NCBI GenBank assembly: GCA_020637165.1
Contig: JACJWN010000003.1
Span: 186,001 to 250,000, forward strand
Length of the DNA: 64,000 nt
Direction: 5' to 3'
DNA from: Mycolicibacterium sp.
Lineage (GTDB): Bacteria > Actinomycetota > Actinomycetes > Mycobacteriales > Mycobacteriaceae
Both the position numbers and the translations under genes were made by a program. Position 1 is the stretch's first letter. Each line of letters begins with the position of its first letter. Below the pieces are notes generated by a model. It did not search any database and was not told the origin of the DNA. It saw only the letters and a list, made by a program, of their open reading frames with translations. This document shows positions 1 through 8,623 of the stretch, piece by piece.

Positions 1-10
1 GTTTTGCGCC

Positions 11-1096
11 ATGAAGCAGTCCTCACGACGCCCGGGCCGGTGGATGGCCGTGGCCGTCTCAGCAGTCGCGGGCGCCAGCGCCGTGGCGATCACCATACCG
101 AACGCGGCCCTAGCAGACCCAGCGCCGCCACCGCCGCCGCCCAGCACCACCGCGGCTCCGGCCCCAGCCCCGGCTCCCGCGGATACTCCGGCTCCGGCTC
201 CGGCTCCCGCGGATGCCCCGGCCCCAGCTCCGGCTCCCGCGGATGCCCCGGCTCCGGCTCCGGCTCCCGCGGATGCCCCGGCTCCGGCTCCGGCTCCCGC
301 GGATGCCCCGGCCCCAGCCCCGGCTCCCGCGGATGCTCCCGCCCCCGCACCGGCGCCTGTGGATCCCAACGAACCGGCTCCGGCCCCAGCCGCGCCGGCT
401 GATCCCAACGCACCGGCCCCTGCCCCGGCAGACCCGAACGCCGGCCGGGTCGAGAACGCCTCCGGCGGCTTCAGCTACGTCCTGCCCGCCGGCTGGGAGG
501 TCGCCGACGCGTCCCGGCTGAGCTACGGCCAGGCGCTGCTGCTCAAGCAGACCGGCCCGGCGCCGCTGCCCGGCCAGCCCGCACCGACGGCCAACGACAC
601 GAGCATCCTGCTGGGCCGGCTCGATCTGAAGCTGTTCGCCGGGGCCGAGGCGGACAACACCAAGGCCGCGATCCGACTGGCCTCGGACATGGGCGAGTTC
701 TTCATGCCCTTCCCCGGATCCCGCATCAACCAGCAGACCACCCCGCTGCAGGCCGGCGACATGCCCGGGTCGGCGTCGTCCTACACCGTCAAGTTCACCG
801 ACACGGCCAAGCCGAACGGCCAGATCTGGGCAGGTGTCGTGGGTACCCCGGGCACCCAGCGCAACCAACCCACCGACCGGTGGTTCGTGGTGTGGCTGGG
901 AACCGCCAAGGATCCCGTCGACGCCGCTGCCGCCAAGGCGCTGGCCGAGTCGATCCGGCCTTACACGCCTCCGCCGCCGCCGCCCGCGCCGGAACCCGAC
1001 CCCAACGCCCCGGCGGTTCCGCCGCCTCCGGGTGACCGCGTCGGCGTTCCCATCCCGGTTGTGACACCGGTTCCGGAGATGATGCCGCCGGCCTGA
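11..1096 (+). CDS. apa: Alanine/proline-rich secreted antigen Apa (fibronectin attachment protein)
   Basis: Secreted cell-wall-associated glycoprotein family (45/47 kDa antigen, FAP) that binds host fibronectin. The protein has 361 residues. A Sec signal peptide covers about residues 1-36 (basic [10 protein letters not shown], hydrophobic stretch, cleavage near ALADP). A Pro/Ala-rich low-complexity region follows to about residue 145, containing six tandem decapeptides ADxPAPAPAP. A folded domain of about 150 residues comes next, and the end is again Pro-rich. The folded domain holds [11 protein letters not shown], which contains the RWFV segment tied to fibronectin binding in the family, followed by [12 protein letters not shown]. 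The next gene matches the Rv1861 type, as in M. tuberculosis. Only 10 nt of upstream sequence is present, so the promoter lies outside the window. The family is O-mannosylated on Thr near Pro; here almost all repeat Thr are replaced by Ala. Confidence 0.93.
   Translation: MKQSSRRPGRWMAVAVSAVAGASAVAITIPNAALADPAPPPPPPSTTAAPAPAPAPADTPAPAPAPADAPAPAPAPADAPAPAPAPADAPAPAPAPADAPAPAPAPADAPAPAPAPVDPNEPAPAPAAPADPNAPAPAPADPNAGRVENASGGFSYVLPAGWEVADASRLSYGQALLLKQTGPAPLPGQPAPTANDTSILLGRLDLKLFAGAEADNTKAAIRLASDMGEFFMPFPGSRINQQTTPLQAGDMPGSASSYTVKFTDTAKPNGQIWAGVVGTPGTQRNQPTDRWFVVWLGTAKDPVDAAAAKALAESIRPYTPPPPPPAPEPDPNAPAVPPPPGDRVGVPIPVVTPVPEMMPPA
179..358 (+). repeat. Six 30-bp tandem repeats inside apa
   Basis: Six consecutive in-frame 30-bp units encode AD(T/A)PAPAPAP. 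The first copy has Thr and the other five have Ala. The unit length is a multiple of three, so copy-number change would alter protein length without a frameshift. Units differ mainly by cca/ccg and gct/gcc synonymous changes. Confidence 0.95.
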
Positions 1097-1209
1097 CCCG
1101 GATCACCGCCGGAACGTGGCCCTTTCGGCGTGCGAATCGTTACCATCGCGCGATATACCGGAAGGACACGGCCGGTGGTCGCCGGGCGTGAGGCACCGGA
1201 GGAGGTCCG

Positions 1210-1506
1210 ATGGACATCATGGCGGCAACCGAGTTACTGGCCCGTTCGTCCACGCTGACCAGCGTGGGCTGGATCGGCTACATCATCATCGGCGCGCTGG
1301 CGGGATGGATCGCCGGCAAGCTCGTCAAAGGCGGCGGCTCGGGCCTGCTGATGAACATCGTGATCGGGGTGATCGGCGCTCTGATCGGCGGATTCCTGCT
1401 GAGCTACTTCCTGGACACCGCGGCCGGCGGGTGGTGGTTCACCCTGTTCACCGCGATCCTGGGGTCGGTGATCCTCCTGTGGATCGTCGGAAAGGTTCGC
1501 AGCTAG
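1210..1506 (+). CDS. GlsB/YeaQ/YmgE-family small membrane protein (Rv1861 type)
   Basis: Small integral membrane protein of 98 residues from the transglycosylase-associated / GlsB-YeaQ family. These proteins are linked to general stress, but no enzymatic activity is established for them. Three hydrophobic helices are visible: about 20-37 ([20 protein letters not shown]), 47-68 with Gly-rich [11 protein letters not shown], and 74-95 ending VGKVRS. The spacing of Gly residues is typical of the family. GGAGG about 6 nt upstream of the ATG is a strong ribosome binding site and supports this start. It sits between apa and adhA exactly as Rv1861 does in M. tuberculosis. Confidence 0.88.
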   Translation: MDIMAATELLARSSTLTSVGWIGYIIIGALAGWIAGKLVKGGGSGLLMNIVIGVIGALIGGFLLSYFLDTAAGGWWFTLFTAILGSVILLWIVGKVRS

Positions 1507-1564
1507 AACTCTCCGCCGAACCGTTGCGCTGGCCGCCGGTCCCCGGTCCCGGCACGATGGAGAC

Positions 1565-2578
1565 ATGACCGGTTCGATGCGTGCCTGGCGGGTCCGGCGT
1601 CCCGGGCCGGTTAGCGCTGGGCCGATGGAGTTCGACGATCAGGTGCCGGTCCCCGAACCCGGGCCGGGCGAACTGCTGGTCGCCGTTCGCGCCTGCGGCG
1701 TGTGCCGCACCGACCTGCACGTCGCCGAGGGGGATCTCCCGGTGCACCGGCGCGGGGTCATCCCCGGACATGAGGTGGTCGGCGACGTGGTCGCCCTCGG
1801 CCCGGGCGCGGGCGGCTTCGCGGTGGGCGATCGGGTGGGTGTCGCGTGGCTGCGGCACACCTGCGGGGAGTGCGTCTACTGCCGCCGAGGTGCAGAGAAC
1901 CTGTGCCCGCAGTCCCGCTACACCGGATGGGACGCCGACGGCGGATACGCCGACTTCGCGACCGTCGCCGCGGACTTCGCCTACCGGCTGCCAGGCGGGT
2001 ACACCGATGCCGAACTGGCCCCACTGCTGTGCGCTGGGATCATCGGCTACCGCTCGCTGATGCGTGCGGAACTCCCGCCGGGCGGTCGGCTCGGACTGTA
2101 CGGCTTCGGTGGCAGCGCCCATATCACCGCGCAGGTCGCCCTTGCCCGCCGAGCAGAGGTCCACGTCATGACCCGGGGGGCGCAGGCACGGGAACTCGCC
2201 CTGGCCCTGGGGGCGGCCTCGGCCCAGGGGGCAGCCGATCCTCCTCCGGTCAAATTGGATTCGGCGATCCTGTTCGCCCCGGTCGGCGACCTGGTTCTAC
2301 CGGCGCTGGAGGCGCTGGACCGGGGCGGCACGCTGGCCGTCGCCGGCATCCACCTCAGCGACATCCCGCCGCTGAACTACCAACGCCACCTGTTCCAAGA
2401 GCGTCAAGTGCGCTCAGTCACCTCCAACACCCGTGCCGATGGTAGGGAGTTTCTCGATTTCGCCGGCCGGCACCACATCGAGGTGACGACGCCGCAATAC
2501 CGATTGACTGACGCCGACCGGGCGCTGACCGACCTTTCCGAGGGCAGGATCGCCGGGGCCGCCGTGCTCGTGCCGTAG
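1565..2578 (+). CDS. adhA: Zinc-dependent alcohol dehydrogenase AdhA
   Basis: Medium-chain NAD(P)-dependent alcohol dehydrogenase of 337 residues, the Rv1862 homologue. The catalytic zinc cysteine is in [10 protein letters not shown] (about residue 45), and the GHE motif follows at about 68. The structural zinc site is a four-cysteine cluster [15 protein letters not shown] at about residues 100-114. The Rossmann nucleotide-binding loop is [10 protein letters not shown]. The start ATG is 58 nt after the previous gene. A weak -10-like CACGAT ends 6 nt before it, so a leaderless mRNA is possible. The physiological alcohol is unknown. Confidence 0.88.
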   Translation: MTGSMRAWRVRRPGPVSAGPMEFDDQVPVPEPGPGELLVAVRACGVCRTDLHVAEGDLPVHRRGVIPGHEVVGDVVALGPGAGGFAVGDRVGVAWLRHTCGECVYCRRGAENLCPQSRYTGWDADGGYADFATVAADFAYRLPGGYTDAELAPLLCAGIIGYRSLMRAELPPGGRLGLYGFGGSAHITAQVALARRAEVHVMTRGAQARELALALGAASAQGAADPPPVKLDSAILFAPVGDLVLPALEALDRGGTLAVAGIHLSDIPPLNYQRHLFQERQVRSVTSNTRADGREFLDFAGRHHIEVTTPQYRLTDADRALTDLSEGRIAGAAVLVP

Positions 2579-2610
2579 GCTGCGGAGCGCCTGGTGCGTG
2601 TCCCCTAAGA

Positions 2611-3237
2611 TCAAGCGACCTCCGTGCCTGAAGTCAGCGCCGGAAAGGTGGCCTCAAGATGCGCGCGGAAGCGAGCCAGGTCGCCTTCAACGTCCGGGTT
2701 CTTCATTACGTCGTGGGCCGAGAAGGTCGGCAGCGCCGTCATGCCGAAGAACCTCAGGTTCAGGTGCATCGGCCAAAGGAGGTCGTCCACCGTTCGCTGT
2801 TCAAAGAACGCGGCGTTGGGGTTCCCGAACGCGTCACGAGGCGCGTTGAACGTCAGCGAGAGCATGTAGCGCGTGTCGGTGAGCGCGCCGCCAAGTCCGT
2901 AGAGGTGATCTTGACCGGGGCCTCGGCGGCCATCGCCCTGGCACAGACGCCCGTCCATCCCGGCCGTGTAGACCTCGTCCATGTACTTCTTGAGGGACCA
3001 CGGTGTCCCCATCCAGTTCACCGGGAACTGCATCACGAGGGCGTCCGCCCATTGGTGCCGTGCAACCTCAGTCTCGACATCCCAGCCTTTCGACACCTCG
3101 GTGAACTCGACCTGGTAGCCACGGCGCTCAAGGTGTTCTCGCATGAGCGCGGCAAAGGTCCCATTCAGCCGCCCCTTCGCGAAGGGATACGGCTGGTGGC
3201 CATTGATGATCAATACCTTCTTCAAGCTGTCCTCCAT
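2611..3237 (-). CDS. Flavodoxin-fold NAD(P)H:quinone oxidoreductase (MdaB type)
   Basis: FMN/FAD-dependent quinone reductase of the NQO/MdaB flavodoxin-like family, 208 residues. It opens with the first beta strand KKVLIINGHQPYPFAKGRLN, whose GHxPYxFxxGxLN loop binds flavin. The motifs VMQFPVNWMGTPWSLKKYMD and LYGLGGALTD... are characteristic of the family. A TTG codon four residues in (LKKVL, at 3225), preceded by GGAGG, is an alternative start. It is divergent from an HxlR-family regulator across a 108-bp AT-rich region with two inverted repeats, the usual layout of a quinone/thiol-stress sensor controlling its own reductase. The pair is absent from the matching H37Rv interval as I recall it, so it may be an insertion. 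Confidence 0.87.
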   Translation of the reverse strand: MEDSLKKVLIINGHQPYPFAKGRLNGTFAALMREHLERRGYQVEFTEVSKGWDVETEVARHQWADALVMQFPVNWMGTPWSLKKYMDEVYTAGMDGRLCQGDGRRGPGQDHLYGLGGALTDTRYMLSLTFNAPRDAFGNPNAAFFEQRTVDDLLWPMHLNLRFFGMTALPTFSAHDVMKNPDVEGDLARFRAHLEATFPALTSGTEVA

Positions 3238-3285
3238 TGGTTCGTGAGTTCAGTGGGCGCGGTGGTTCGCCAACCGCGCCAGAAT

Positions 3286-3314
3286 CTAGTTGACAGATTT
3301 CCATAGTCAACTAG
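3286..3314. promoter_or_regulatory. Perfect 9-bp inverted repeat, candidate HxlR operator
   Basis: CTAGTTGAC (3286-3294) and GTCAACTAG (3306-3314) are exact reverse complements separated by 11 nt. The site lies between the divergent quinone reductase and HxlR genes, in a markedly AT-rich patch of an otherwise GC-rich window. Dimeric HxlR regulators bind such repeats, so assignment to the neighbouring regulator is inferred. Confidence 0.7.
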
Positions 3315-3315
3315 T

Positions 3316-3328
3316 TTACTTTTAGTAA
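3316..3328. promoter_or_regulatory. Second inverted repeat TTACT-ttt-AGTAA
   Basis: A 5-bp perfect inverted repeat with a 3-nt centre starts 2 nt after the larger palindrome and 18 nt before the HxlR start codon. It may be a second operator half or overlap the -10 region of the regulator. Confidence 0.45.
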
Positions 3329-3345
3329 CCTTGAGGGGAGGGTTC

Positions 3346-3738
3346 ATGGAAGCCCGGATCGAGAGCGATGACTGTGGCCGGAAGATCGCTGTTGAGCCCT
3401 GCACAGAGCCATGCGCGATCGAGCGGGGCATGCGCGTGCTCGGCGGGAAGTGGACCGGATCAATCCTGTGGCACCTCAAGGACGAGCCCGTCAGGTTCAA
3501 CGACCTCGCCCGAATGGTCGGTGGGGCGAGCAAGAAGATGATTGCGGAGCGGTTGACGCACCTCGAAGCCCACGGTCTGATCGACCGGCGCGTGCTCGAG
3601 ACGCGGCCGCTTGGCGTTGCCTACCAGATGACGACCAAAGGACAGACCGCATTACGCTTCCTCGAGGAGCTGCGTCGGTGGTCGGAGGAAGAGCTGGGCC
3701 CGACCGACGGCAAACCTGCCGACGACGAAACGACATGA
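3346..3738 (+). CDS. HxlR-family transcriptional regulator
   Basis: DNA-binding regulator of 130 residues with one winged-helix HxlR domain. The family signature is present: PCTEPCAIERGMRVLGGKW, then LKDEPVRFNDLARMVGGASKKMIAERLTHLEAHGLI (recognition helix) and the wing RRVLETRPLGVAYQMTTKG. Cysteines near residues 20-26 could be redox sensors, as in YodB/HypR/QorR-type members. The ATG at 3346 is preceded by GAGGGGAGGG and is preferred over the TTG at 3331. It is divergent from the quinone reductase at 2611-3237 and probably represses it through the palindromes between them. Confidence 0.9.
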   Translation: MEARIESDDCGRKIAVEPCTEPCAIERGMRVLGGKWTGSILWHLKDEPVRFNDLARMVGGASKKMIAERLTHLEAHGLIDRRVLETRPLGVAYQMTTKGQTALRFLEELRRWSEEELGPTDGKPADDETT

Positions 3739-3818
3739 CCTGGGGCCTGGCCCGTAGCCGTTCCGGGTGGGGCTGGCAATGTCGGGCGGATTCACCGTGG
3801 CGGGATGTGCCCGAGTCT

Positions 3819-4583
3819 CTACGAGGACAAGTGCCAGACCAGGGCTGCGGCCAGCGCGCCCATGCCGTTGAGGGACCAGTGCAGGGCGATCGGCGCGATG
3901 ATGCTGCCACTGCGCCGACGCAGCCAGGTGAAGACGAAGCCGGCGGCAGCGGTCGCCAGGACCGCGCCGACGATACCGGCCACCATTCCGAAGACCCCAC
4001 CGCCCAGGATCCGGGTGAACCCGACGTTGCCGCTGGTCAGTCCCAGCGAGGAGGCGATGTGCCACAGTCCGAACAGCAGGGAGCCGGCGGCGGCGACACC
4101 GCGGAAGCCCCAGGCCCGGTCCAGGGCTCCGTGCAACACCCCCCGAAACGCGAGTTCCTCGGGGATCACGGTCTGCAACGGAATGATGATCATCGAGGCC
4201 ACCACCGCCCCGGAGATCGTCGAGTAGCGGTCGTTGAGGAACATCGGCCGGGTCCAGGGCAGCAGTGCGCCCACCGCGACCACCGTCAGCACCAGACCGA
4301 CGGCGGCAAGCGCGTAGCCGGCACCGGATCGCCAGTGCTCGCGGCCGAGGCCGAGCTCCGCCCAGCCCAGACCGCGCGCCCGCACCAGCGCCAGCAAGCC
4401 CACGGCGGCGACCGGGACCATCACAACTGCGGCCCAGGGTGTAGTGAAGTGCGCGACAAGGTTGGTGATGGCCAGTACCACGATCACCACGCCGATATCG
4501 ACGTAGACCCGCAGGTGGTGCAGCGCTGACAGTTGCGCCAGCACGGGGTGGTGGTGCGCGACGGCGGCGCTCTGATCGGGCAT
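3819..4583 (-). CDS. CPBP-family intramembrane metalloprotease
   Basis: Polytopic membrane protein of 254 residues with the CPBP/Abi (type II CAAX-processing-like) protease motifs: PEELAFRGVLHG supplies the EExxxR motif, FGLWHI the FxxxH motif, and HWSLNG the HxxxN motif. The Glu and His residues of these motifs are the presumed metal ligands. About seven hydrophobic helices surround the motifs. The natural substrate in mycobacteria is unknown. The gene stands alone, divergent from the CoA-transferase at 4697. Confidence 0.87.
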   Translation of the reverse strand: MPDQSAAVAHHHPVLAQLSALHHLRVYVDIGVVIVVLAITNLVAHFTTPWAAVVMVPVAAVGLLALVRARGLGWAELGLGREHWRSGAGYALAAVGLVLTVVAVGALLPWTRPMFLNDRYSTISGAVVASMIIIPLQTVIPEELAFRGVLHGALDRAWGFRGVAAAGSLLFGLWHIASSLGLTSGNVGFTRILGGGVFGMVAGIVGAVLATAAAGFVFTWLRRRSGSIIAPIALHWSLNGMGALAAALVWHLSS

Positions 4584-4696
4584 AACTCCGTAATGCTACG
4601 CGGGCGCAGAACATTCCATTAGTACATGTGTTCGGGGTCACGGCCAGGGTTAAGCGACGCGGGCTAAGCTCGGCGCCGGAGGACGGGAGGCCCGGA

Positions 4697-7069
4697 TTGA
4701 CCGACAGCGAGCCCCTGCTGGCTTCCGTGCGGGTTCTGGACCTGTGTGACGACCGTTCCGACGGCGTCACCCGCCTGCTCGCCGACCTCGGCGCCGACGT
4801 GCTCAAGATCGAGCCGCCCGGGGGCGGCCCGGCGCGGACGGCGCTGCCGACCCTGGACGGGGTGAGCATTCCGTTCGCACTGCACAACGCCAACAAACGC
4901 GCCGCGGTGCTCGACCCCGCCGATGAGGCCGACCGGCGCCGATTTCTCGATCTGGCCGCTGGGGCCGACATCGTCGTCGACAGCGGTCAGCCCGGTGGGG
5001 CCGCCGCGTACGGGGCCTCGTGCGAGGACCTCGCGGACCGGTTCGGGCACCTGGTGACGATGACGGTCACCGATTTCGGCGCCGACGGGCCGCGGGCCGG
5101 CTGGCAGGCCACCGATCCGGTGCTCTACGCCATGTCGACCGCGCTGTCGCGATCCGGGCCGACCACCGGCACCCCGGTGCTTCCCCCGGACGGTATCGCC
5201 TCGGCCACCGCGGCGGTTCAGGCGGCGTGGGCGGTTTTGGTCGCCTACTTCAACCGGTTGCGTTGCGGAGCGGGCGACTACATCGACTTCGCCCGATTCG
5301 ACGCGGTGGTGCTGGCGTTGGACGCGCCGTTCGGCACCCAGGGCCAGGCCGCGATCGCGCGGTCGAAGGGTCCGCGCTGGCGTGGCCGGCCCAAGAACCA
5401 GGACCTCTACCCGATCTTCGGCTGCCGCGACGGTTTCGTCCGGATCTGCGTGCTCTCGCCCCGCCAGTGGCACGGGATGCGGGCCTGGCTCGGTGAGCCC
5501 GCGCGGTTCCAGGATCCGCGGTTTGACAGCATTGCCGCGAGGGTGGCGGCCTTCGACGACCTCGGCGGCCTGATCGCCGGGCTGTGCGCAGAGTCGACGA
5601 TGGATCAACTCGTTGCCGAGGGACAGGCGCACGGCGTTCCCGTCGCGGCCGTCCTGACGCCGTCCGACGCCCTGGAGTCCGAGCATCTGCGCGAGGTCGC
5701 CGCGCTGGCCGACACCGAGTTGGCCCCCGGGGTGCGTACCCGGGTGCCGGCGGGTTACTGGACGGTCGACGGCCACCGGGTCGGCTATCGCACGCCGGCA
5801 CCGCGACTCGGCAGCAGCGAGCCGCAGTGGTGCGCGCCGCGATTCGACCCCGAACCCACCGGGCCGGTGGGTGCACCCCCGCTGGAGGGCATCCGGGTAC
5901 TGGACCTCGGGATCATCGTGGCCGGCGGTGAACTCAGCCGGCTCTTCGGCGACCTCGGCGCCGAAGTCCTCAAGGTGGAGAGCGCCGCCTATCCGGACGG
6001 CCTGCGCCAGAAGCGCCCGGGTCAGGCCATCAGCGAATCCTTCGCCCGGGCGCACCGTAACCACCTCGGCCTTGGTCTGGAGCTCCGTACCGCGGACGGT
6101 GCGGCCCTGTTCGAGCGACTGGTCATGGTCTCCGACGCGGTCTTCGCCAACTTCAAGCCGGGAACACTTGCCGGACTGGGGTTTCCGTATCCCCGGCTGC
6201 GGCAGCTCAACCCGGCGTTGGTACTCGCCGAGAGCAGCGCTTTCGGGGACACCGGCCCGTGGAGTGGGCGGATGGGGTACGGACCGCTGGTGCGAGCCAG
6301 CACCGGTGTGACTCGGCTGTGGACCTCCGAGCAGGACGACACGGCCAACGCCCGCCATCCGTTCTATGACGCGACGACGATCTTCCCCGACCACGTCGTG
6401 GGGCGGATCAGCGCGATCGGGGCCCTGGCCGGGCTGATCCGCCGCCGGCGCACCGGCTCCGGTTCCCGGATCCACGTCTCGCAGGCCGAAGCCGTCATCA
6501 ACCAGCTCGACACCCGCTACGTCATGCTGGCAGCCGAGGCCCATCACGGCGACGTGCGCGAAGACCGTTCGGTGAACCTGGTTCTGGAATGCGCCGGTGA
6601 GGACGAGTGGTGCGTGGTGTCGCTGAACGGTGACGGCGACGGCCGTGCCCTGGCGGCGGCGGTCGGCGCCGGCGATGATCCCGACCTGGTCGCGGCGCTG
6701 TCGCGGTGGGCGAAGGGGCACAGTCCGGTCGAGGTTGCCGAGCGGCTGCAGGCCGTCGGAATTCCGGCCGGCCCGATGCAGCGGGCCGATGAGGTCCTGA
6801 CCGACCCGCAGCTGACGTACCGCCGCGTGCTGACCGAGATGGCCCATCCGTGTTTCGAGGTGACGCTGCCGGCCGAGGCCGGTCCCGCTCCCTACCGCAA
6901 CATCCCGCCGGCACGGCAGTGTCCGGCCCCGCTGCCCGGCGCGGACACCCGCCGGATCTGCCGCGACGTGCTGGCGATGAGTGCTCAGGAGACCGACCGG
7001 CTGATCGCCGCAGGAGTGCTGTTCGCCGCGGCGGACGACCCGGCGGGAGCCGCCAGAGAGGGAGAGTAG
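4697..7069 (+). CDS. Tandem-domain CaiB/BaiF family III CoA-transferase (Rv1866 type)
   Basis: Fusion of two family III CoA-transferase domains, about 790 residues; single-domain members are near 400. Domain 1 spans about residues 8-390 (VRVLDLCDD, then LGADVLKIEPPGGG). Domain 2 starts near 400 with IRVLDLGIIVAGGELSRLFG and LGAEVLKVES. The catalytic Asp position is kept in domain 1 (GDYIDFARFDA, about residue 196) but is His in domain 2 (SRIHVSQAEA, about residue 593). The TTG start at 4697 follows GGACGGGAGG; a GTG at 4628 in the same frame is the alternative. The stop is 2 nt before the aldehyde dehydrogenase ATG, so the two are an operon. The acyl substrate is unknown; a role in acyl-CoA or sterol metabolism is inferred from neighbours. 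Confidence 0.9.
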   Translation: MTDSEPLLASVRVLDLCDDRSDGVTRLLADLGADVLKIEPPGGGPARTALPTLDGVSIPFALHNANKRAAVLDPADEADRRRFLDLAAGADIVVDSGQPGGAAAYGASCEDLADRFGHLVTMTVTDFGADGPRAGWQATDPVLYAMSTALSRSGPTTGTPVLPPDGIASATAAVQAAWAVLVAYFNRLRCGAGDYIDFARFDAVVLALDAPFGTQGQAAIARSKGPRWRGRPKNQDLYPIFGCRDGFVRICVLSPRQWHGMRAWLGEPARFQDPRFDSIAARVAAFDDLGGLIAGLCAESTMDQLVAEGQAHGVPVAAVLTPSDALESEHLREVAALADTELAPGVRTRVPAGYWTVDGHRVGYRTPAPRLGSSEPQWCAPRFDPEPTGPVGAPPLEGIRVLDLGIIVAGGELSRLFGDLGAEVLKVESAAYPDGLRQKRPGQAISESFARAHRNHLGLGLELRTADGAALFERLVMVSDAVFANFKPGTLAGLGFPYPRLRQLNPALVLAESSAFGDTGPWSGRMGYGPLVRASTGVTRLWTSEQDDTANARHPFYDATTIFPDHVVGRISAIGALAGLIRRRRTGSGSRIHVSQAEAVINQLDTRYVMLAAEAHHGDVREDRSVNLVLECAGEDEWCVVSLNGDGDGRALAAAVGAGDDPDLVAALSRWAKGHSPVEVAERLQAVGIPAGPMQRADEVLTDPQLTYRRVLTEMAHPCFEVTLPAEAGPAPYRNIPPARQCPAPLPGADTRRICRDVLAMSAQETDRLIAAGVLFAAADDPAGAAREGE

Positions 7070-7071
7070 TC

Positions 7072-8514
7072 ATGACTGTCAAGACCCCGCCACAGCTGTT
7101 CATCGACGGGGAGTTCCGCATCGCGGACAAGGCCGAGCCGGTGCTGGAGGCGGCGACCGGTGAGCTGCTCGGCGATGGCGGCAGCGCCACCGAGGCCGAT
7201 ATCGACGCCGCGGTCGCCGCGGCCCGGGCGGCACTGCCGGAGTGGTCGTTGGCATCCCCGGACCACCGCGCCGCTGTCCTGCGGGCCTTCGCCGCGGCGT
7301 TGCGCAAACGCGCGAACGCCACCGACGAACTGGTGACCCGCGAGAACGGGATGCCGATGTCGTTGTCCCGCAGCGCCAACGGACTCTTCCCGGCGGCGCT
7401 GATGGGCTACTACGCGAAGCTGGTCACCTCGACTCCGATCGAAGAGGTGCGGCCCAGCGCGACCGGTCACACCATCGTGCGCCGGGAACCGGTCGGCGTC
7501 GTCGCGGCGATCGTGCCGTGGAACTACCCGCAGGCGCTCGCCGCCTTCAAGATCGCCCCCGCACTTGCCGCGGGCTGCACGGTGGTGCTCAAGGCCTCGC
7601 CCGAAACTGCTTTGGACGCCATGGTTTTCGCCGAGGCGGCCCTCGAGTGCGGTCTTCCGGCGGGCGTGCTCAACGTGGTTCCCGGTGCCACGGAAGCCGG
7701 GGCACACCTGGTCTCGCACCCGGGGGTGGACAAGGTCAGCTTCACCGGATCAACGGCGGTGGGGCGCATCATCGGGGAGACCTGCGGCCGGCTGTTGCGC
7801 CCGGTGACGCTGGAACTCGGCGGGAAGTCGGCGGCGATCATTCTCGACGACGCCGACCTGTCGGCCACCATCGAGGGCCTGCGATCGGTGTCGTTCATCA
7901 ACAACGGCCAGACCTGTTTCCTCGGCTCGCGGATTTTGGCGCCGCGGTCCCGCTACGGCGAGGTCGTCGACGCGCTGGCCGCCCTGGTCCACTCGATGAC
8001 GGTCGGCGATCCCCTAGACACCGCCACCGACATCGGGCCGGTGGTCAGTGCCCGGCAGCGCGACCGGGTGCTGGGCTACATCGAGGCCGGAAAGGACAGC
8101 GGGGCCAAGCTCGTTGTCGGCGGGGGCGTACCGCGTGATCAGCCGCGCGGCTGGTTCGTCTCGCCGACGGTGTTCGCCGACGTCGACAACTCCGACCGGA
8201 TCGCCCAGGAGGAGATCTTCGGACCCGTCCTGGCGGTCATCCCCTATGACAGCGACGAGCAGGCCGTTGCCCTGGCCAACGACAGCGAGTTCGGCCTGGC
8301 GGGCACGGTCTGGTCGACCGATACCGACCGGGCCACCGAGGTGGCGCGAGAGATCCGGACGGGAACGGTCGGCGTCAACGACTATCAGCTGGACATCAAT
8401 GCGCCGTTCGGCGGTGTGAAGGCCAGCGGTATCGGCCGTGAACTCGGTCCGGAGGGCCTGGAGGAGTTCTTCGAGCTCAAGTCGATCTACCGGACCGGAC
8501 CCGTCGGCGGTTGA
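7072..8514 (+). CDS. NAD(P)-dependent aldehyde dehydrogenase
   Basis: ALDH-superfamily enzyme of 480 residues oxidising an aldehyde to its acid. Visible motifs are VAAIVPWNYPQ (N-terminal nucleotide region), FTGSTAVGRIIG (the NAD-binding glycine turn), LELGGKSAAII (general-base Glu) and NNGQTCFLGSRI (catalytic Cys, about residue 282), with EEIFGPVLAVIPY near the C terminus. The ATG at 7072 has GAGGGAG 6-12 nt upstream, and earlier in-frame starts inside the CoA-transferase are not needed. It is co-transcribed with the CoA-transferase (2-nt gap). The pairing suggests an aldehyde-to-acid-to-CoA route. The substrate cannot be read from the sequence. Confidence 0.92.
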   Translation: MTVKTPPQLFIDGEFRIADKAEPVLEAATGELLGDGGSATEADIDAAVAAARAALPEWSLASPDHRAAVLRAFAAALRKRANATDELVTRENGMPMSLSRSANGLFPAALMGYYAKLVTSTPIEEVRPSATGHTIVRREPVGVVAAIVPWNYPQALAAFKIAPALAAGCTVVLKASPETALDAMVFAEAALECGLPAGVLNVVPGATEAGAHLVSHPGVDKVSFTGSTAVGRIIGETCGRLLRPVTLELGGKSAAIILDDADLSATIEGLRSVSFINNGQTCFLGSRILAPRSRYGEVVDALAALVHSMTVGDPLDTATDIGPVVSARQRDRVLGYIEAGKDSGAKLVVGGGVPRDQPRGWFVSPTVFADVDNSDRIAQEEIFGPVLAVIPYDSDEQAVALANDSEFGLAGTVWSTDTDRATEVAREIRTGTVGVNDYQLDINAPFGGVKASGIGRELGPEGLEEFFELKSIYRTGPVGG

Positions 8515-8595
8515 GGGATTCCGAGAAAGGGGTTCCTCCTGCGCCGCGACAACCGGCTCCGCAGGTGACCGGCCGGCGATCCCGCCGGTGCTAAA

Positions 8596-8609
8596 TTGAC
8601 ACCTGTCAA
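8596..8609. promoter_or_regulatory. Palindrome TTGACA-cc-TGTCAA, candidate operator
   Basis: An exact 6-bp inverted repeat with a 2-nt centre lies 15 nt before the thiolase-like gene, in a 109-nt gap. TTGACA also matches a -35 hexamer, so a repressor bound here could block the promoter. TetR-family regulators of acyl-CoA genes in mycobacteria use sites of this general form; no regulator gene is adjacent. Confidence 0.5.
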
Positions 8610-8623
8610 AGAAAGGGTCGCCG

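Noticed and set aside
179-358. 30-bp repeats considered as a CRISPR array
   Set aside because: Units abut directly without unique spacers and are in frame within apa.
90-868. Several long frames (Arg/Gly/Pro-rich) overlapping apa
   Set aside because: They are out-of-frame readings of the 30-bp repeats and of GC-rich coding DNA; only the apa frame has a signal peptide and family match.
3411-4529. 372-codon + frame spanning the HxlR end and the CPBP gene
   Set aside because: It overlaps two well-supported genes, is rich in Arg/Gln/His typical of shadow frames, and has no motif.
4664-6847. 727-codon open frame on the minus strand opposite the CoA-transferase
   Set aside because: The + strand encodes a clear two-domain enzyme with normal codon bias; the antisense frame is open only because of high GC and shows no recognisable protein features.
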